This document shows positions 1 through 7,032 of a stretch of 38,593 nt of DNA, in pieces. This DNA comes from Sedimentisphaerales bacterium (lineage in GTDB: Bacteria > Planctomycetota > Phycisphaerae > Sedimentisphaerales > Anaerobacaceae): the NCBI GenBank assembly GCA_016936075.1, contig JAFGPS010000040.1, positions 1-38,593 on the forward strand. The letters are read 5' to 3'. The position numbers were made by a program, and so were the translations under genes. The notes under the pieces are model-generated. The model was not told the DNA's origin, did not search any database, and was given only the letters and a program-made list of their open reading frames with translations. The first letter of the stretch is position 1. Every line of letters begins with the position of its first letter.

Positions 1-88
1 GAGCAATAAACTCTTTGACTGCTTTGATTACTTCCTCCAGACTCTCATCCTGAATCATTGATTTACATTCCATATCAATTAGAGCCAT
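1..88 (-). CDS. Partial ORF running off the left edge, unknown function
   Basis: An ATG on the minus strand at 86-88 opens a frame that stays open for 29 codons to the window edge. The peptide begins MALIDMECKSMIQDESLEEV and looks like an amphipathic, acidic helix. There is no clear Shine-Dalgarno sequence upstream of the ATG. It points away from the Hsp70 remnant and would belong to the same integrated element. The visible part is too short to assign a family, and it could be a gene fragment. Confidence 0.3.
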   Translation of the reverse strand, partial: MALIDMECKSMIQDESLEEVIKAVKEFIA

Positions 89-229
89 ATTTTAGGCTTA
101 TAATGATTCGACTGATTCATATTGCAAAGAGCAAATCAGTTCAATTGTTTAATAGCAACTTTTTCTCGAAATTTTATTATTTATAATAAACCTGGCTCTA
201 AGCCAAAAATCGCATCAGTGCCTTAGGTA

Positions 230-707
230 CTCTCAAACAAACAACGACGTTTAATAGATATTATCGAAGACTCCCGCAATGCAGGCGATTACTTTACCGC
301 ACGAACCAACAGCCGCCGCATTAGGTAACGACCTTCACAAGCAAAATAACTCAACTGCCCTGGTATATGATCTTGGCGGAGGTACATTCGATGTATCTAT
401 CGTTCAGACTAAAGGGAACGTATGTGATATTATTGCTACTGATGGCGATCCGCAAATCGGTGGACGTGATTTTAATGACCGAATTAGTGACAAACTTATT
501 GAAGAGTTCGAATCAGTAAATAAGTTCAGACCGTCAAAACAAGAACACGCCATTTTTTTTCAGGAAATGAGCCAGAAGATTGAACAGTTAAAAATCAGTC
601 TCTCTGTTCAAACACAATCCCAGATAGTACTTTTTTGCGAAGGAAAACAACTTCAAATGACTGTTACAAGAGAGCAGTTTAATTTATGGGTAAAAAAGGG
701 AAACTGA
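230..707 (+). pseudogene. Hsp70 (DnaK-like) ATPase-domain remnant, frameshifted and truncated
   Basis: From 279 the frame encodes hallmark Hsp70 nucleotide-binding motifs: EPTAAALG followed by the phosphate-2 motif DLGGGTFDVSI, then GGRDFND and a helical region ending in VTREQF. Intact Hsp70s have about 130-150 residues before EPTAAAL and several hundred after this point. Just upstream, in a different frame (about 245-287), the sequence reads QRRLIDIIEDSRNAG, which resembles the Hsp70 helix that normally precedes EPTAAAL. The gene has therefore lost its N-terminus, suffered a small frameshifting deletion near 288, and lost everything after the QF motif. No functional chaperone can come from it. 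It is probably debris inside the tRNA-Lys island. The Hsp70 assignment is firm; the exact 5' limit is not. Confidence 0.8.
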
Positions 708-772
708 TTATAGCTCTGATAGCATTTGCAATTGTCAGGATCATTCTCGGTACAATTCTAAAAGCGGCATAA
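686..772 (+). CDS. 28-residue single-pass membrane peptide
   Basis: ATG at 686 opens a 28-codon frame overlapping the last 22 bases of the Hsp70 remnant. The peptide has a positively charged start (MGKKGK), then an unbroken hydrophobic stretch from about residue 7 to 25 rich in Ile, Leu and Ala, and ends KAA. This is a textbook small membrane-protein profile. The ribosome-binding site is weak. It lies 20 bases before the next membrane-protein gene. Two readings are possible: a real small membrane protein, or the surviving N-terminus of a larger gene at the recombination junction that truncated the Hsp70 gene. No function can be assigned. Confidence 0.4.
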   Translation: MGKKGKLIIALIAFAIVRIILGTILKAA

Positions 773-792
773 CACTTTAGAAAGGAAATTTC

Positions 793-1236
793 ATGCATAC
801 GAATATTAATCAAATAATTATAGTTTTATTTTTTATAATACTGGTGCTGGCAATATACAAACCGGCAAAATCTGCATTTAACCTTGAAACATTTCCGGCA
901 CTTGTTATTTCCGGATGTGTATCAGCATTGTGTATTATTGGAATGGAAAATATTTTTGGAGATTCATTCAAGGTAATTCTGCTGCCTTATATGGCTATGG
1001 GGATTTCAATTCTGTTGATAATGTTGTTGATACCCATATGTAAACTATTTAAAAAAATGAGAAAACCTACAATACTCCCCGAACCACACATTTTAATGAA
1101 GCAGAATCCCCTGGGAAATCCCGTGGTACTTACCGTAACAATTTCTCAGAAATCGATCTTACTTCTGCTAATTCGCAGAGACAGGGATTTTTGCATTCAC
1201 CCACACTTAAATCCCTCGTTTCCGATAAGGAAGTAA
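793..1236 (+). CDS. Membrane protein of unknown function, probably frameshifted near its 3' end
   Basis: A good ribosome-binding site (AAAGGA) precedes ATG 793. The first ~95 residues contain three hydrophobic segments (about residues 8-23, 36-53 and 62-84), followed by the basic end KLFKKMRK. The tail after about residue 100 looks unnatural for a cytoplasmic domain. A second frame, open through the same stretch, encodes a hydrophilic charged tail that reads much more like protein and ends at TAA 1260-1262, overlapping the next gene's ATG at 1262 as TAATG. I infer that the original reading frame ended at 1262 and that a one-base indel between about 1050 and 1100 shifted it. I do not recognise the family. 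It belongs to the putative island, between the Hsp70 remnant and the excisionase-like gene. Confidence 0.6.
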   Translation: MHTNINQIIIVLFFIILVLAIYKPAKSAFNLETFPALVISGCVSALCIIGMENIFGDSFKVILLPYMAMGISILLIMLLIPICKLFKKMRKPTILPEPHILMKQNPLGNPVVLTVTISQKSILLLLIRRDRDFCIHPHLNPSFPIRK

Positions 1237-1261
1237 AAAAGGATGATAAATTAAAAATATA

Positions 1262-1507
1262 ATGATTAATGATAATAATAATCAAGACTGGCCTAAAAGA
1301 CCGGAATGTTTTCCTGAGTTAATGACGCCGGTAGAAGCCGCGATGTATCTGCGGCTAGACCAAACAGGGCATACTCCAAAATCAGCGATACGAACTTTGA
1401 CTTACTGGCGAGACAGAGGAGAACTCAAAGCGACTAAATATGCAAGAAGAGTGTGGTATCTAAAAGATGAATTAGAACACTTTTTGAAGATAAAAACAGA
1501 GGATTAA
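1262..1507 (+). CDS. Small helix-turn-helix DNA-binding protein, excisionase-like
   Basis: This 81-residue protein has the arrangement of a MerR/excisionase-type winged helix: an MTPVEAAMYLRL first helix-turn, then TYWRDRGELKATKYARRVWY, where a recognition helix is followed by a wing, and a short acidic C-terminus (DELEHFLKIKTED). Proteins of this size directly upstream of a tyrosine integrase usually act as recombination directionality factors or as regulators of the integrase. It starts at ATG 1262, overlapping the stop of the inferred ancestral frame of the gene before it. The integrase promoter begins 19 bases after its stop. The role as Xis or regulator is inferred from fold and position; the HTH call is fairly secure. 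Confidence 0.75.
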   Translation: MINDNNNQDWPKRPECFPELMTPVEAAMYLRLDQTGHTPKSAIRTLTYWRDRGELKATKYARRVWYLKDELEHFLKIKTED

Positions 1508-1525
1508 ACGACATGTTTTTTTTCG

Positions 1526-1554
1526 TTGCGCTTCAAAAGTATATCGGATATAAT
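1526..1554 (+). promoter_or_regulatory. Promoter of the integrase gene
   Basis: TTGCGC (1526-1531) and a perfect TATAAT (1549-1554) are separated by 17 bases, a sigma70-like promoter. Transcription would start near 1561, 52 bases ahead of the integrase ATG at 1613. The promoter lies where an upstream in-frame start codon would be, which supports the downstream start. Confidence 0.6.
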
Positions 1555-1563
1555 CAGTTGGTC

Positions 1564-1584
1564 AGTTGCTACTGGCAACTTTTT
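1564..1584 (+). terminator. Terminator-like hairpin in the integrase leader
   Basis: AGTTGC and GCAACT form a perfect 6-bp stem around a 5-base loop (TACTG), followed directly by a short T-run. It sits within a few bases of the predicted transcription start and 28 bases before the integrase ATG. It may stop read-through from the upstream HTH gene, or fold at the 5' end of the integrase mRNA. The stem is short, so confidence is limited. Confidence 0.4.
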
Positions 1585-1612
1585 GATGCGTTTATCGCAG
1601 AAAGGAGTTGCT

Positions 1613-2809
1613 ATGATTAGCACAAAAGTAATAGTCAGCCGAAAATGGTTGGAGCCGGTACCAGTTATAAACGGCAAAAAAATGCCTGCGTCTGATTGGC
1701 CCAAATATCGCAGATATTGCTGGGTAGTCCGATGGTATGAAACAAATGGTAAAAGACGTGGCAAGCTCTTTGACAAGAAAAGACAAGCTGAAAAATTTGC
1801 TTTTGAAATGCAGGAATTGGCAAACATCGGAAAGCAAGATGATCCGGAAAAAATAAGCCTCAAAAGATTTACTGCCGAACACAAAAAAGTCATGGTAAAA
1901 CAGGTAAGCGATAAAACCATCGTAAGCCAGTTAAGAGTTTTGAGATTGCTATCCGACTTTTTAGGCGAAAACAAAATTCTTCCAAAGATCACTCCTCGAG
2001 ATGCAGAGTCTTTTATTGCTCACCGTTTAAAACAAAATTTGAGTCTGGCCACAATTAATCATGACATCAGAACTTTGAAACGGGTATTCAATTTAGCAAT
2101 AGAACCTCGTGGTTATTTGAGGGAAGGGACAAATCCATTTGGCAAAATCAAACAGCGAAAGCTTACACCAAAGACGATAAAATACCTGGGTGTAACTGAA
2201 TACAAGGCATTGATTAACGCATGCCCCAGACTATGGTGGAAAGCTTTTTTATCCGTTGCTTATTGCTGTGGACTTCGCAAGAATGAGATTTTGAATCTTA
2301 CATGGTCAGATATCGATTTTATAAACCAGATGTTGCATGTACGAGCCAAAGAAGAAGGTGAACAGATTTTAAAATGGGAATCAAAAAACCATGAAAATCG
2401 TACTGTTCCTATGCCGGACGAAACCGCCCAATACCTTAATAATTTTCAAGCCGAGTCCTTGAAAGGCTTCCCCTATATTTTCATTACACCTGAAAGAGTA
2501 GAGCACATCTGCCATTTGAATAAAAAAGGTCAATGGTCAGGAGTCAAAGATGTGAAAAATAACATACTCAGAGACTTTGGTGTAATCAGGACAAAGGCAG
2601 GAGTCACCAAATGTAACATTCATGATCTAAGGCGTTCGGCAATTACCAATTGGTCACAGGCACTGCCAATACAGGTGGTCCAGCAATTTGCCGGCCATTC
2701 TAATATCACAACAACTAGGAAGTATTATCTAGCGGTAAGGCCTGAGGATATCAAGCGTGCAAGTGACTTCATGAACAGCCTGCTTGAGGAAAAAGTAAAT
2801 CAAGATTAG
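1613..2809 (+). CDS. Tyrosine recombinase / phage-type integrase
   Basis: This 398-residue site-specific recombinase has an N-terminal arm/core-binding region (about residues 1-175, with a SAM-like stretch KQVSDKTIVSQLRVLRLL) and a catalytic domain. The catalytic set is complete: R222 in GLRKNEIL, H337 and R340 in HDLRR, H362 in FAGHSN and nucleophile Y371 in RKYY. ATG 1613 is chosen because AAAGGAG lies just ahead of it; a possible ATG at 1526 falls inside the promoter and has no ribosome-binding site. The gene ends 91 bases before the 3' end of tRNA-Lys, the usual place for an integrase that targets a tRNA gene. It should therefore integrate and excise the element lying to the left, with the HTH protein upstream as partner. 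It appears intact although neighbouring element genes are decayed. Confidence 0.95.
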   Translation: MISTKVIVSRKWLEPVPVINGKKMPASDWPKYRRYCWVVRWYETNGKRRGKLFDKKRQAEKFAFEMQELANIGKQDDPEKISLKRFTAEHKKVMVKQVSDKTIVSQLRVLRLLSDFLGENKILPKITPRDAESFIAHRLKQNLSLATINHDIRTLKRVFNLAIEPRGYLREGTNPFGKIKQRKLTPKTIKYLGVTEYKALINACPRLWWKAFLSVAYCCGLRKNEILNLTWSDIDFINQMLHVRAKEEGEQILKWESKNHENRTVPMPDETAQYLNNFQAESLKGFPYIFITPERVEHICHLNKKGQWSGVKDVKNNILRDFGVIRTKAGVTKCNIHDLRRSAITNWSQALPIQVVQQFAGHSNITTTRKYYLAVRPEDIKRASDFMNSLLEEKVNQD

Positions 2810-2853
2810 CTGACACAAATTGGACACAAAACATCGAATCAAGCCAAAACCAA

Positions 2854-2885
2854 AAAAGGCAAGAATTCTTAAATCCTTGCCTTTT
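2854..2885. terminator. Bidirectional Rho-independent terminator
   Basis: AAAAGGCAAG (2854-2863) pairs with CTTGCCTTTT (2876-2885) around a 12-base loop. The stem is flanked by A-tracts and T-tracts, so it can end both the rightward integrase transcript and the leftward tRNA-Lys transcript. Confidence 0.75.
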
Positions 2886-2900
2886 AATTACTTATATGAA

Positions 2901-2973
<73 letters not shown>

Positions 2974-2992
2974 ATTTATTTGTAAAAATGGC

Positions 2993-3021
2993 ACTTTACA
3001 CATAAAACAAAGGTTTTGCAA
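2993..3021 (-). promoter_or_regulatory. Promoter of tRNA-Lys
   Basis: On the minus strand TTGCAA (3016-3021) and TAAAGT (2993-2998) are 17 bases apart, and the -10 box lies about 20 bases ahead of the tRNA 5' end. This spacing suits a short primary transcript. Confidence 0.45.
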
Positions 3022-3074
3022 GAAAAAATTTAACTTTATATGTTTTAGAATACAACTTCAAATGCCGATTCTTC

Positions 3075-3103
3075 TTGCAAGTACTGATATTTTAGGCTAT
3101 AAA
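3075..3103 (+). promoter_or_regulatory. Promoter of the beta-propeller protein gene
   Basis: TTGCAA (3075-3080) and TATAAA (3098-3103) with a 17-base spacer form a good sigma70-like promoter. The predicted start near 3110 leaves a leader of about 80 bases before ATG 3192. Confidence 0.55.
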
Positions 3104-3191
3104 ACTACCCTAAATCATATTTTTTATGTATGAACGTGATAAATCTAATATCTATATTACTATAAATAACTTAGAGAAAAGAAGGTGCTTT

Positions 3192-4691
3192 ATGAAAAAA
3201 TGTCAATTCAGAATACTATATATGACTTTTATCACCCTGCTGTTTCTCCAATTGACGCCATGCTGTTGGGCAACATCGGATTCGGCAGGTAAAAATGTAT
3301 TTGCTGAAACAAAACTTGCTTCATTACCAGAAAATCTTCTTGGTATCATTCCTTTTACAAAAGATTTTGCAATAGTCAGTTCTAAAAACGGCCAACAATA
3401 TCTCTCCTTCAATGATAAAGAATGGCCTGGATGTGATGTTATTGTGCCGGAATCTTTTGTATTCGATTCTAAAACAAAGCATTTGCTTTATATTGCTCAA
3501 CAAGGTGAACAATTGCTGGTAGTAAATAATGGCAAAGCCGGTAAAGCATACAGCGGAATTGGAGAAGGAACCCTGTCTTTGAGCCCCGACAGCAAACGCG
3601 TTGCATATGCAGTTTCCAAAGACAACAAATGGATGCTCGTAATCGATGGAAAAGAAGGCCAGGTATATGATTTAATCGGCGGAGCAGCTATTTTCAGTCC
3701 GGACAGCAAACATATCGCCTATCCGGCTCAACAAGATGAAAAATGGTTTGCAATAATCGATGGAAAAGAAGGTCCTAAATTTGACGGTATTGGCGGCTTG
3801 ATGTATAGCTCAGATAGCAACCAGGTTGCATATATGGGTATAATTGGTGAAAAATATTATATCATAAAAAATGATTTAGTCAGCGAGGGATATGATGGAT
3901 TCGGAGGAATGCGCTTCAGTCCAGATGGGAAGAGATTTGCCTATATTGCGATGAAGGAAGAACAATGGTCATGTTTTGTGGATAATGAGCCTGCGATGGC
4001 ATATGAAAGAGTAACAGAAGGCTCTGTTGTTTTCAGTCCTGATAGCAATCATTTGGCATATGTCATCCTGAAAAATAATAAATTATGCGTCGTTGTCGAT
4101 AATGTAATCGGGCCTGAAATGGATGCAATTGGAACTGCACCAATGTTTAGTCCAAACAGTGAACATGTTGTTTATATTGCCAAAAAAGATGGTAAACAGG
4201 TCCTTGTTTATGATCAAAAAATCGTGGATTTTTATGAAGGTATCGGTGGAAACAGCATTCTTTTTAGTCCTGACAGCAAACGAATTGTTTATGTAGTCAA
4301 AAAAGGAAACAAATGGCAGGTTATTCTTGATGGGCAGGCAAGTAAAGAATATGACCAAATCGGGGGAATGGCATTTAGCCCCGATAGTAAAAATATGGTT
4401 CACATAGCCTCAACAGGTGACAAATCCTTTATAGTGTTAAATGGTTCCGAAAAAGTGAAATACGAAAAAATCTTAAGTAGTCCAATTTTTTCGGAAGATG
4501 GACAACACGTAGCTTTTCTTGCAGGTGAGGGCAACAAATCCTTTTTAGTTATCGATGGTAACGAAGGAACGAAATATGAAAAAATGGTTTGTGGAATTAC
4601 AACTACCGAAGACAATGGCTTCGAAGCAGTAGCTATAAGAGAAAAAAATATCTATCGAATAAACTGGAAACCGCAAGTCAATAATCCGTAA
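3192..4691 (+). CDS. Exported WD40-like (PD40) beta-propeller protein with about ten repeats
   Basis: ATG 3192 is preferred over an in-frame ATG at 3126 because AGAAGG lies just upstream and the protein then starts with a classical signal peptide: MKKC..., a hydrophobic core and a likely cleavage after the Cys-Cys-Trp-Ala region (about residue 28). The mature part is built almost entirely of ~40-residue repeats with the signature FSPDSK-x-x-AY, then K-W-x-x-x-IDG-K-E-G and YD-x-IGG. I count ten copies between about residues 80 and 470, with nine clear SPDS/SPDG-type cores. This is the PD40/TolB-like propeller pattern, associated with protein or ligand binding rather than catalysis; no catalytic domain is visible. 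It has its own promoter and stands alone ahead of proS. The binding partner is unknown. Confidence 0.8.
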   Translation: MKKCQFRILYMTFITLLFLQLTPCCWATSDSAGKNVFAETKLASLPENLLGIIPFTKDFAIVSSKNGQQYLSFNDKEWPGCDVIVPESFVFDSKTKHLLYIAQQGEQLLVVNNGKAGKAYSGIGEGTLSLSPDSKRVAYAVSKDNKWMLVIDGKEGQVYDLIGGAAIFSPDSKHIAYPAQQDEKWFAIIDGKEGPKFDGIGGLMYSSDSNQVAYMGIIGEKYYIIKNDLVSEGYDGFGGMRFSPDGKRFAYIAMKEEQWSCFVDNEPAMAYERVTEGSVVFSPDSNHLAYVILKNNKLCVVVDNVIGPEMDAIGTAPMFSPNSEHVVYIAKKDGKQVLVYDQKIVDFYEGIGGNSILFSPDSKRIVYVVKKGNKWQVILDGQASKEYDQIGGMAFSPDSKNMVHIASTGDKSFIVLNGSEKVKYEKILSSPIFSEDGQHVAFLAGEGNKSFLVIDGNEGTKYEKMVCGITTTEDNGFEAVAIREKNIYRINWKPQVNNP

Positions 4692-4743
4692 TATTATAGT
4701 CAGTATGACCAGTTCAACATTTTATATTTAAGAGAAAAAAACA

Positions 4744-6471
4744 ATGAGATACAGCCGGATTCTTATACCGACTATTAAAGAAGTACCCGCGGATGCGGAA
4801 ATTATTAGCCATCAATTATTACTTCGCGCTGGCATGATGCGAAAAATTGCCAGCGGGACATATACCTATTTACTTTTAGGTTGGCGCAGCTTGTTGAAAA
4901 TCACATCTATCGTTCGCGAAGAGATGAACGCTGCCGGTGCGCAGGAAATAATGATGCCGTCACTTCAACCGATGGAGCTTTGGCAGCAGACTGGGCGTAA
5001 CGTTGACTATGGCGAAACTATGTGTCACCTTACCGACAGGCACGGAAGAGAAAATGTTCTTGCTCCGACTGCCGAAGAGGTTGTGACATTCCTTGCCGCT
5101 GGTGAAATAAACTCTTACAAACAGCTCCCTTTCAACCTGTACCAGATCAGTCCGAAGTACAGGGATGAATTCAGGCCGCGTTTCGGACCTATTCGCTCTC
5201 GCGAATTCATCATGAAAGACGCTTATAGTTTTCATAGCAGTCCGGAAAGTCTTGAAGAAACATATCGTGTGATGTACGACACATATTGCAAAATATTTGC
5301 TCGCTGCGGACTGGAATATGTAATCGTCGAAGCTGAAACAGGTGAGATGGGCGGCTCTGGTTCGCATCAGTTTACAATACCATGTGAATCGGGTGAAGAT
5401 ACTATCGTTTATACTCAGGACGGCTCATATGCGGCGAATATTGAAAGAGCAAGCGTTGATCCAGTCGCTAAACAGACCGCAAACGAAGAAATTCCGGCAA
5501 TGGAAGAAGTTCATACGCCGAATGTTGGTACTATAGAGGCCGTATGCGATTTTCTTAAGACAAAGCCTGAACAAATGATTAAAACACTTCTTTATTCAAA
5601 AGATGACAAAATCATAGTAGCACTTGTTCGCGGCGACCATGAGGTTAATGAGGAAAAATTCAAAATCGTGGCTGGTGGTGGAAAAATTGAATTGGCTCCA
5701 TGGTTTAAGATAGTAGATACGACCGACGCGAAAGTCGGATTCGCCGGACCAGTCGGATTATCTAAACACGTTGATAAAATGATTATCGACCACAGTGTCG
5801 CGGCGATGGTAGTCGGAGTTACCGGTGCAAATAAAACTGATTATCATATAAAAAATGTTGTGCCGGGCAGGGATTTCCAACTGGAAGGTGACAATATTAT
5901 CGTCGCTGATATACGTAATGCCTGCGAAGGCGATACATACAACGGAAAGAAACTTCTTTTCAAGAAAGGTATCGAAGTCGGCCAGGTTTTTAAGCTCGGA
6001 ACAAAATACAGCGAAAAACTCAACGCGAAATATCTCGATGAAAATAACGTTGAGAAAGCATGTTTAATGGGCTGCTATGGAATCGGGATTAATCGTATTC
6101 TCGCGTCAGCAATTGAATTGAATAATGACAAGGATGGAATCATCTGGCCTATCAATATAGCGCCATTTGAAGTTATAGTGACTTGTGTCAATCATGATGA
6201 CGAAGAAGTCGCAAAAGCTGCTGAAGATATTTATCAAAAGCTGCTTAAAAATAATATCGATGCCCTTCTTGATGACAGGCCACTTCGAGCAGGAGGAAAA
6301 TTCAAAGATGCGGACCTTATTGGAATACCTATTCGAATTACAGTAGGGAAAAGGTCTCTCGCTGATGGTAACGTAGAGGTAAAACTGCGTCGCGAAAGTG
6401 AAGGCGAAAAAGTTAAAGTTGAAAACACGCTCGTTCGTGTAAACGAATTAATCAATAAACTTCGTTCTTAG
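4744..6471 (+). CDS. proS: Prolyl-tRNA synthetase (bacterial type)
   Basis: This enzyme charges tRNA-Pro with proline in the cytoplasm. At 575 residues it has the usual length of the bacterial ProRS with an inserted editing domain. Visible class II motifs are motif 2 at about residue 140 (RDEFRPRFGPIRSREF, followed by MKDAYSFH) and motif 3 at about 443-452 (GCYGIGINR). Between them, around residues 220-390, lies the INS/YbaK-like editing domain. The C-terminal anticodon-binding domain follows, with DDRPLRAGGKFKDADLIGIP. The start ATG 4744 gives the conserved N-terminus MRYSRILIPTIKEVPADAEI. A DUF4416 gene begins 6 bases after the stop, so the two are probably co-transcribed. Confidence 0.97.
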   Translation: MRYSRILIPTIKEVPADAEIISHQLLLRAGMMRKIASGTYTYLLLGWRSLLKITSIVREEMNAAGAQEIMMPSLQPMELWQQTGRNVDYGETMCHLTDRHGRENVLAPTAEEVVTFLAAGEINSYKQLPFNLYQISPKYRDEFRPRFGPIRSREFIMKDAYSFHSSPESLEETYRVMYDTYCKIFARCGLEYVIVEAETGEMGGSGSHQFTIPCESGEDTIVYTQDGSYAANIERASVDPVAKQTANEEIPAMEEVHTPNVGTIEAVCDFLKTKPEQMIKTLLYSKDDKIIVALVRGDHEVNEEKFKIVAGGGKIELAPWFKIVDTTDAKVGFAGPVGLSKHVDKMIIDHSVAAMVVGVTGANKTDYHIKNVVPGRDFQLEGDNIIVADIRNACEGDTYNGKKLLFKKGIEVGQVFKLGTKYSEKLNAKYLDENNVEKACLMGCYGIGINRILASAIELNNDKDGIIWPINIAPFEVIVTCVNHDDEEVAKAAEDIYQKLLKNNIDALLDDRPLRAGGKFKDADLIGIPIRITVGKRSLADGNVEVKLRRESEGEKVKVENTLVRVNELINKLRS

Positions 6472-6477
6472 ATTTTT

Positions 6478-7032
6478 ATGTGGCAATTAAAAGACCCACA
6501 GCCTGTAAAACTGATAGTAGGCATTTTAGCCGCGAATCATCAATGTCTGCATTCGGCAGTAGATATGCTATCTGATAAATTCGGAAGAATCGACTTATCA
6601 AGTGAAGAATGGCATTTCAACCAGACAGACTATTACAATGACGAGATTGGAACTCGCATTCTGAGAAAATTCGTAAGCTTTGAAAAATTAATCGATCCCG
6701 GTAAATTAGCGAAAATTAAAATTCTGGCAAATAAATATGAGCAGAAACTGGCTAAATCACTGTCACTTCCTCTGCCTCGACCGATAAATCTGGACCCGGG
6801 AATTATTGAGCCTTCGAAGCTTATTTTGGCAAGTACCAAGAATTTTTCACATCGAATATATATCGGCAAAAAAATGTATGCAGAAGTTACGCTTGTTTAT
6901 GACAAGGGCAAATGGCGTCACTTTGAATACACATTCCCCGACTATAAGCAGGAATGCTACTGGGAATTTTTAAGTAAAGTCAGGGTAAGATTAGTTGAGC
7001 AATTAAAAAGATACAATGCAAGAAAGAAATGA
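6478..7032 (+). CDS. DUF4416 family protein
   Basis: This 184-residue soluble protein matches the DUF4416 family as I know it. It has the opening KDPQPVKLIVGILAAN, the NQTDYYNDEIG segment, LPRPINLDPGII, and a C-terminal YPDY-like element (TFPDYKQECYWEFL). The family's biochemical function is not known. There is no signal peptide or membrane segment. The gene starts 6 bases after proS and overlaps the following glycosyltransferase gene by 17 bases, so the three appear to be read together. Whether it serves tRNA charging or envelope glycan synthesis cannot be told from sequence. Confidence 0.85.
   Translation: MWQLKDPQPVKLIVGILAANHQCLHSAVDMLSDKFGRIDLSSEEWHFNQTDYYNDEIGTRILRKFVSFEKLIDPGKLAKIKILANKYEQKLAKSLSLPLPRPINLDPGIIEPSKLILASTKNFSHRIYIGKKMYAEVTLVYDKGKWRHFEYTFPDYKQECYWEFLSKVRVRLVEQLKRYNARKK

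Noticed and set aside
1504..1992. 162-codon minus-strand frame opposite the integrase
   Set aside because: It is a shadow of the integrase gene, which has a full catalytic set on the plus strand; the shadow has unnatural composition.
3126..3191. Upstream in-frame ATG that would extend the propeller protein by 22 residues
   Set aside because: It has no ribosome-binding site and would bury the signal peptide; ATG 3192 has both features in order.
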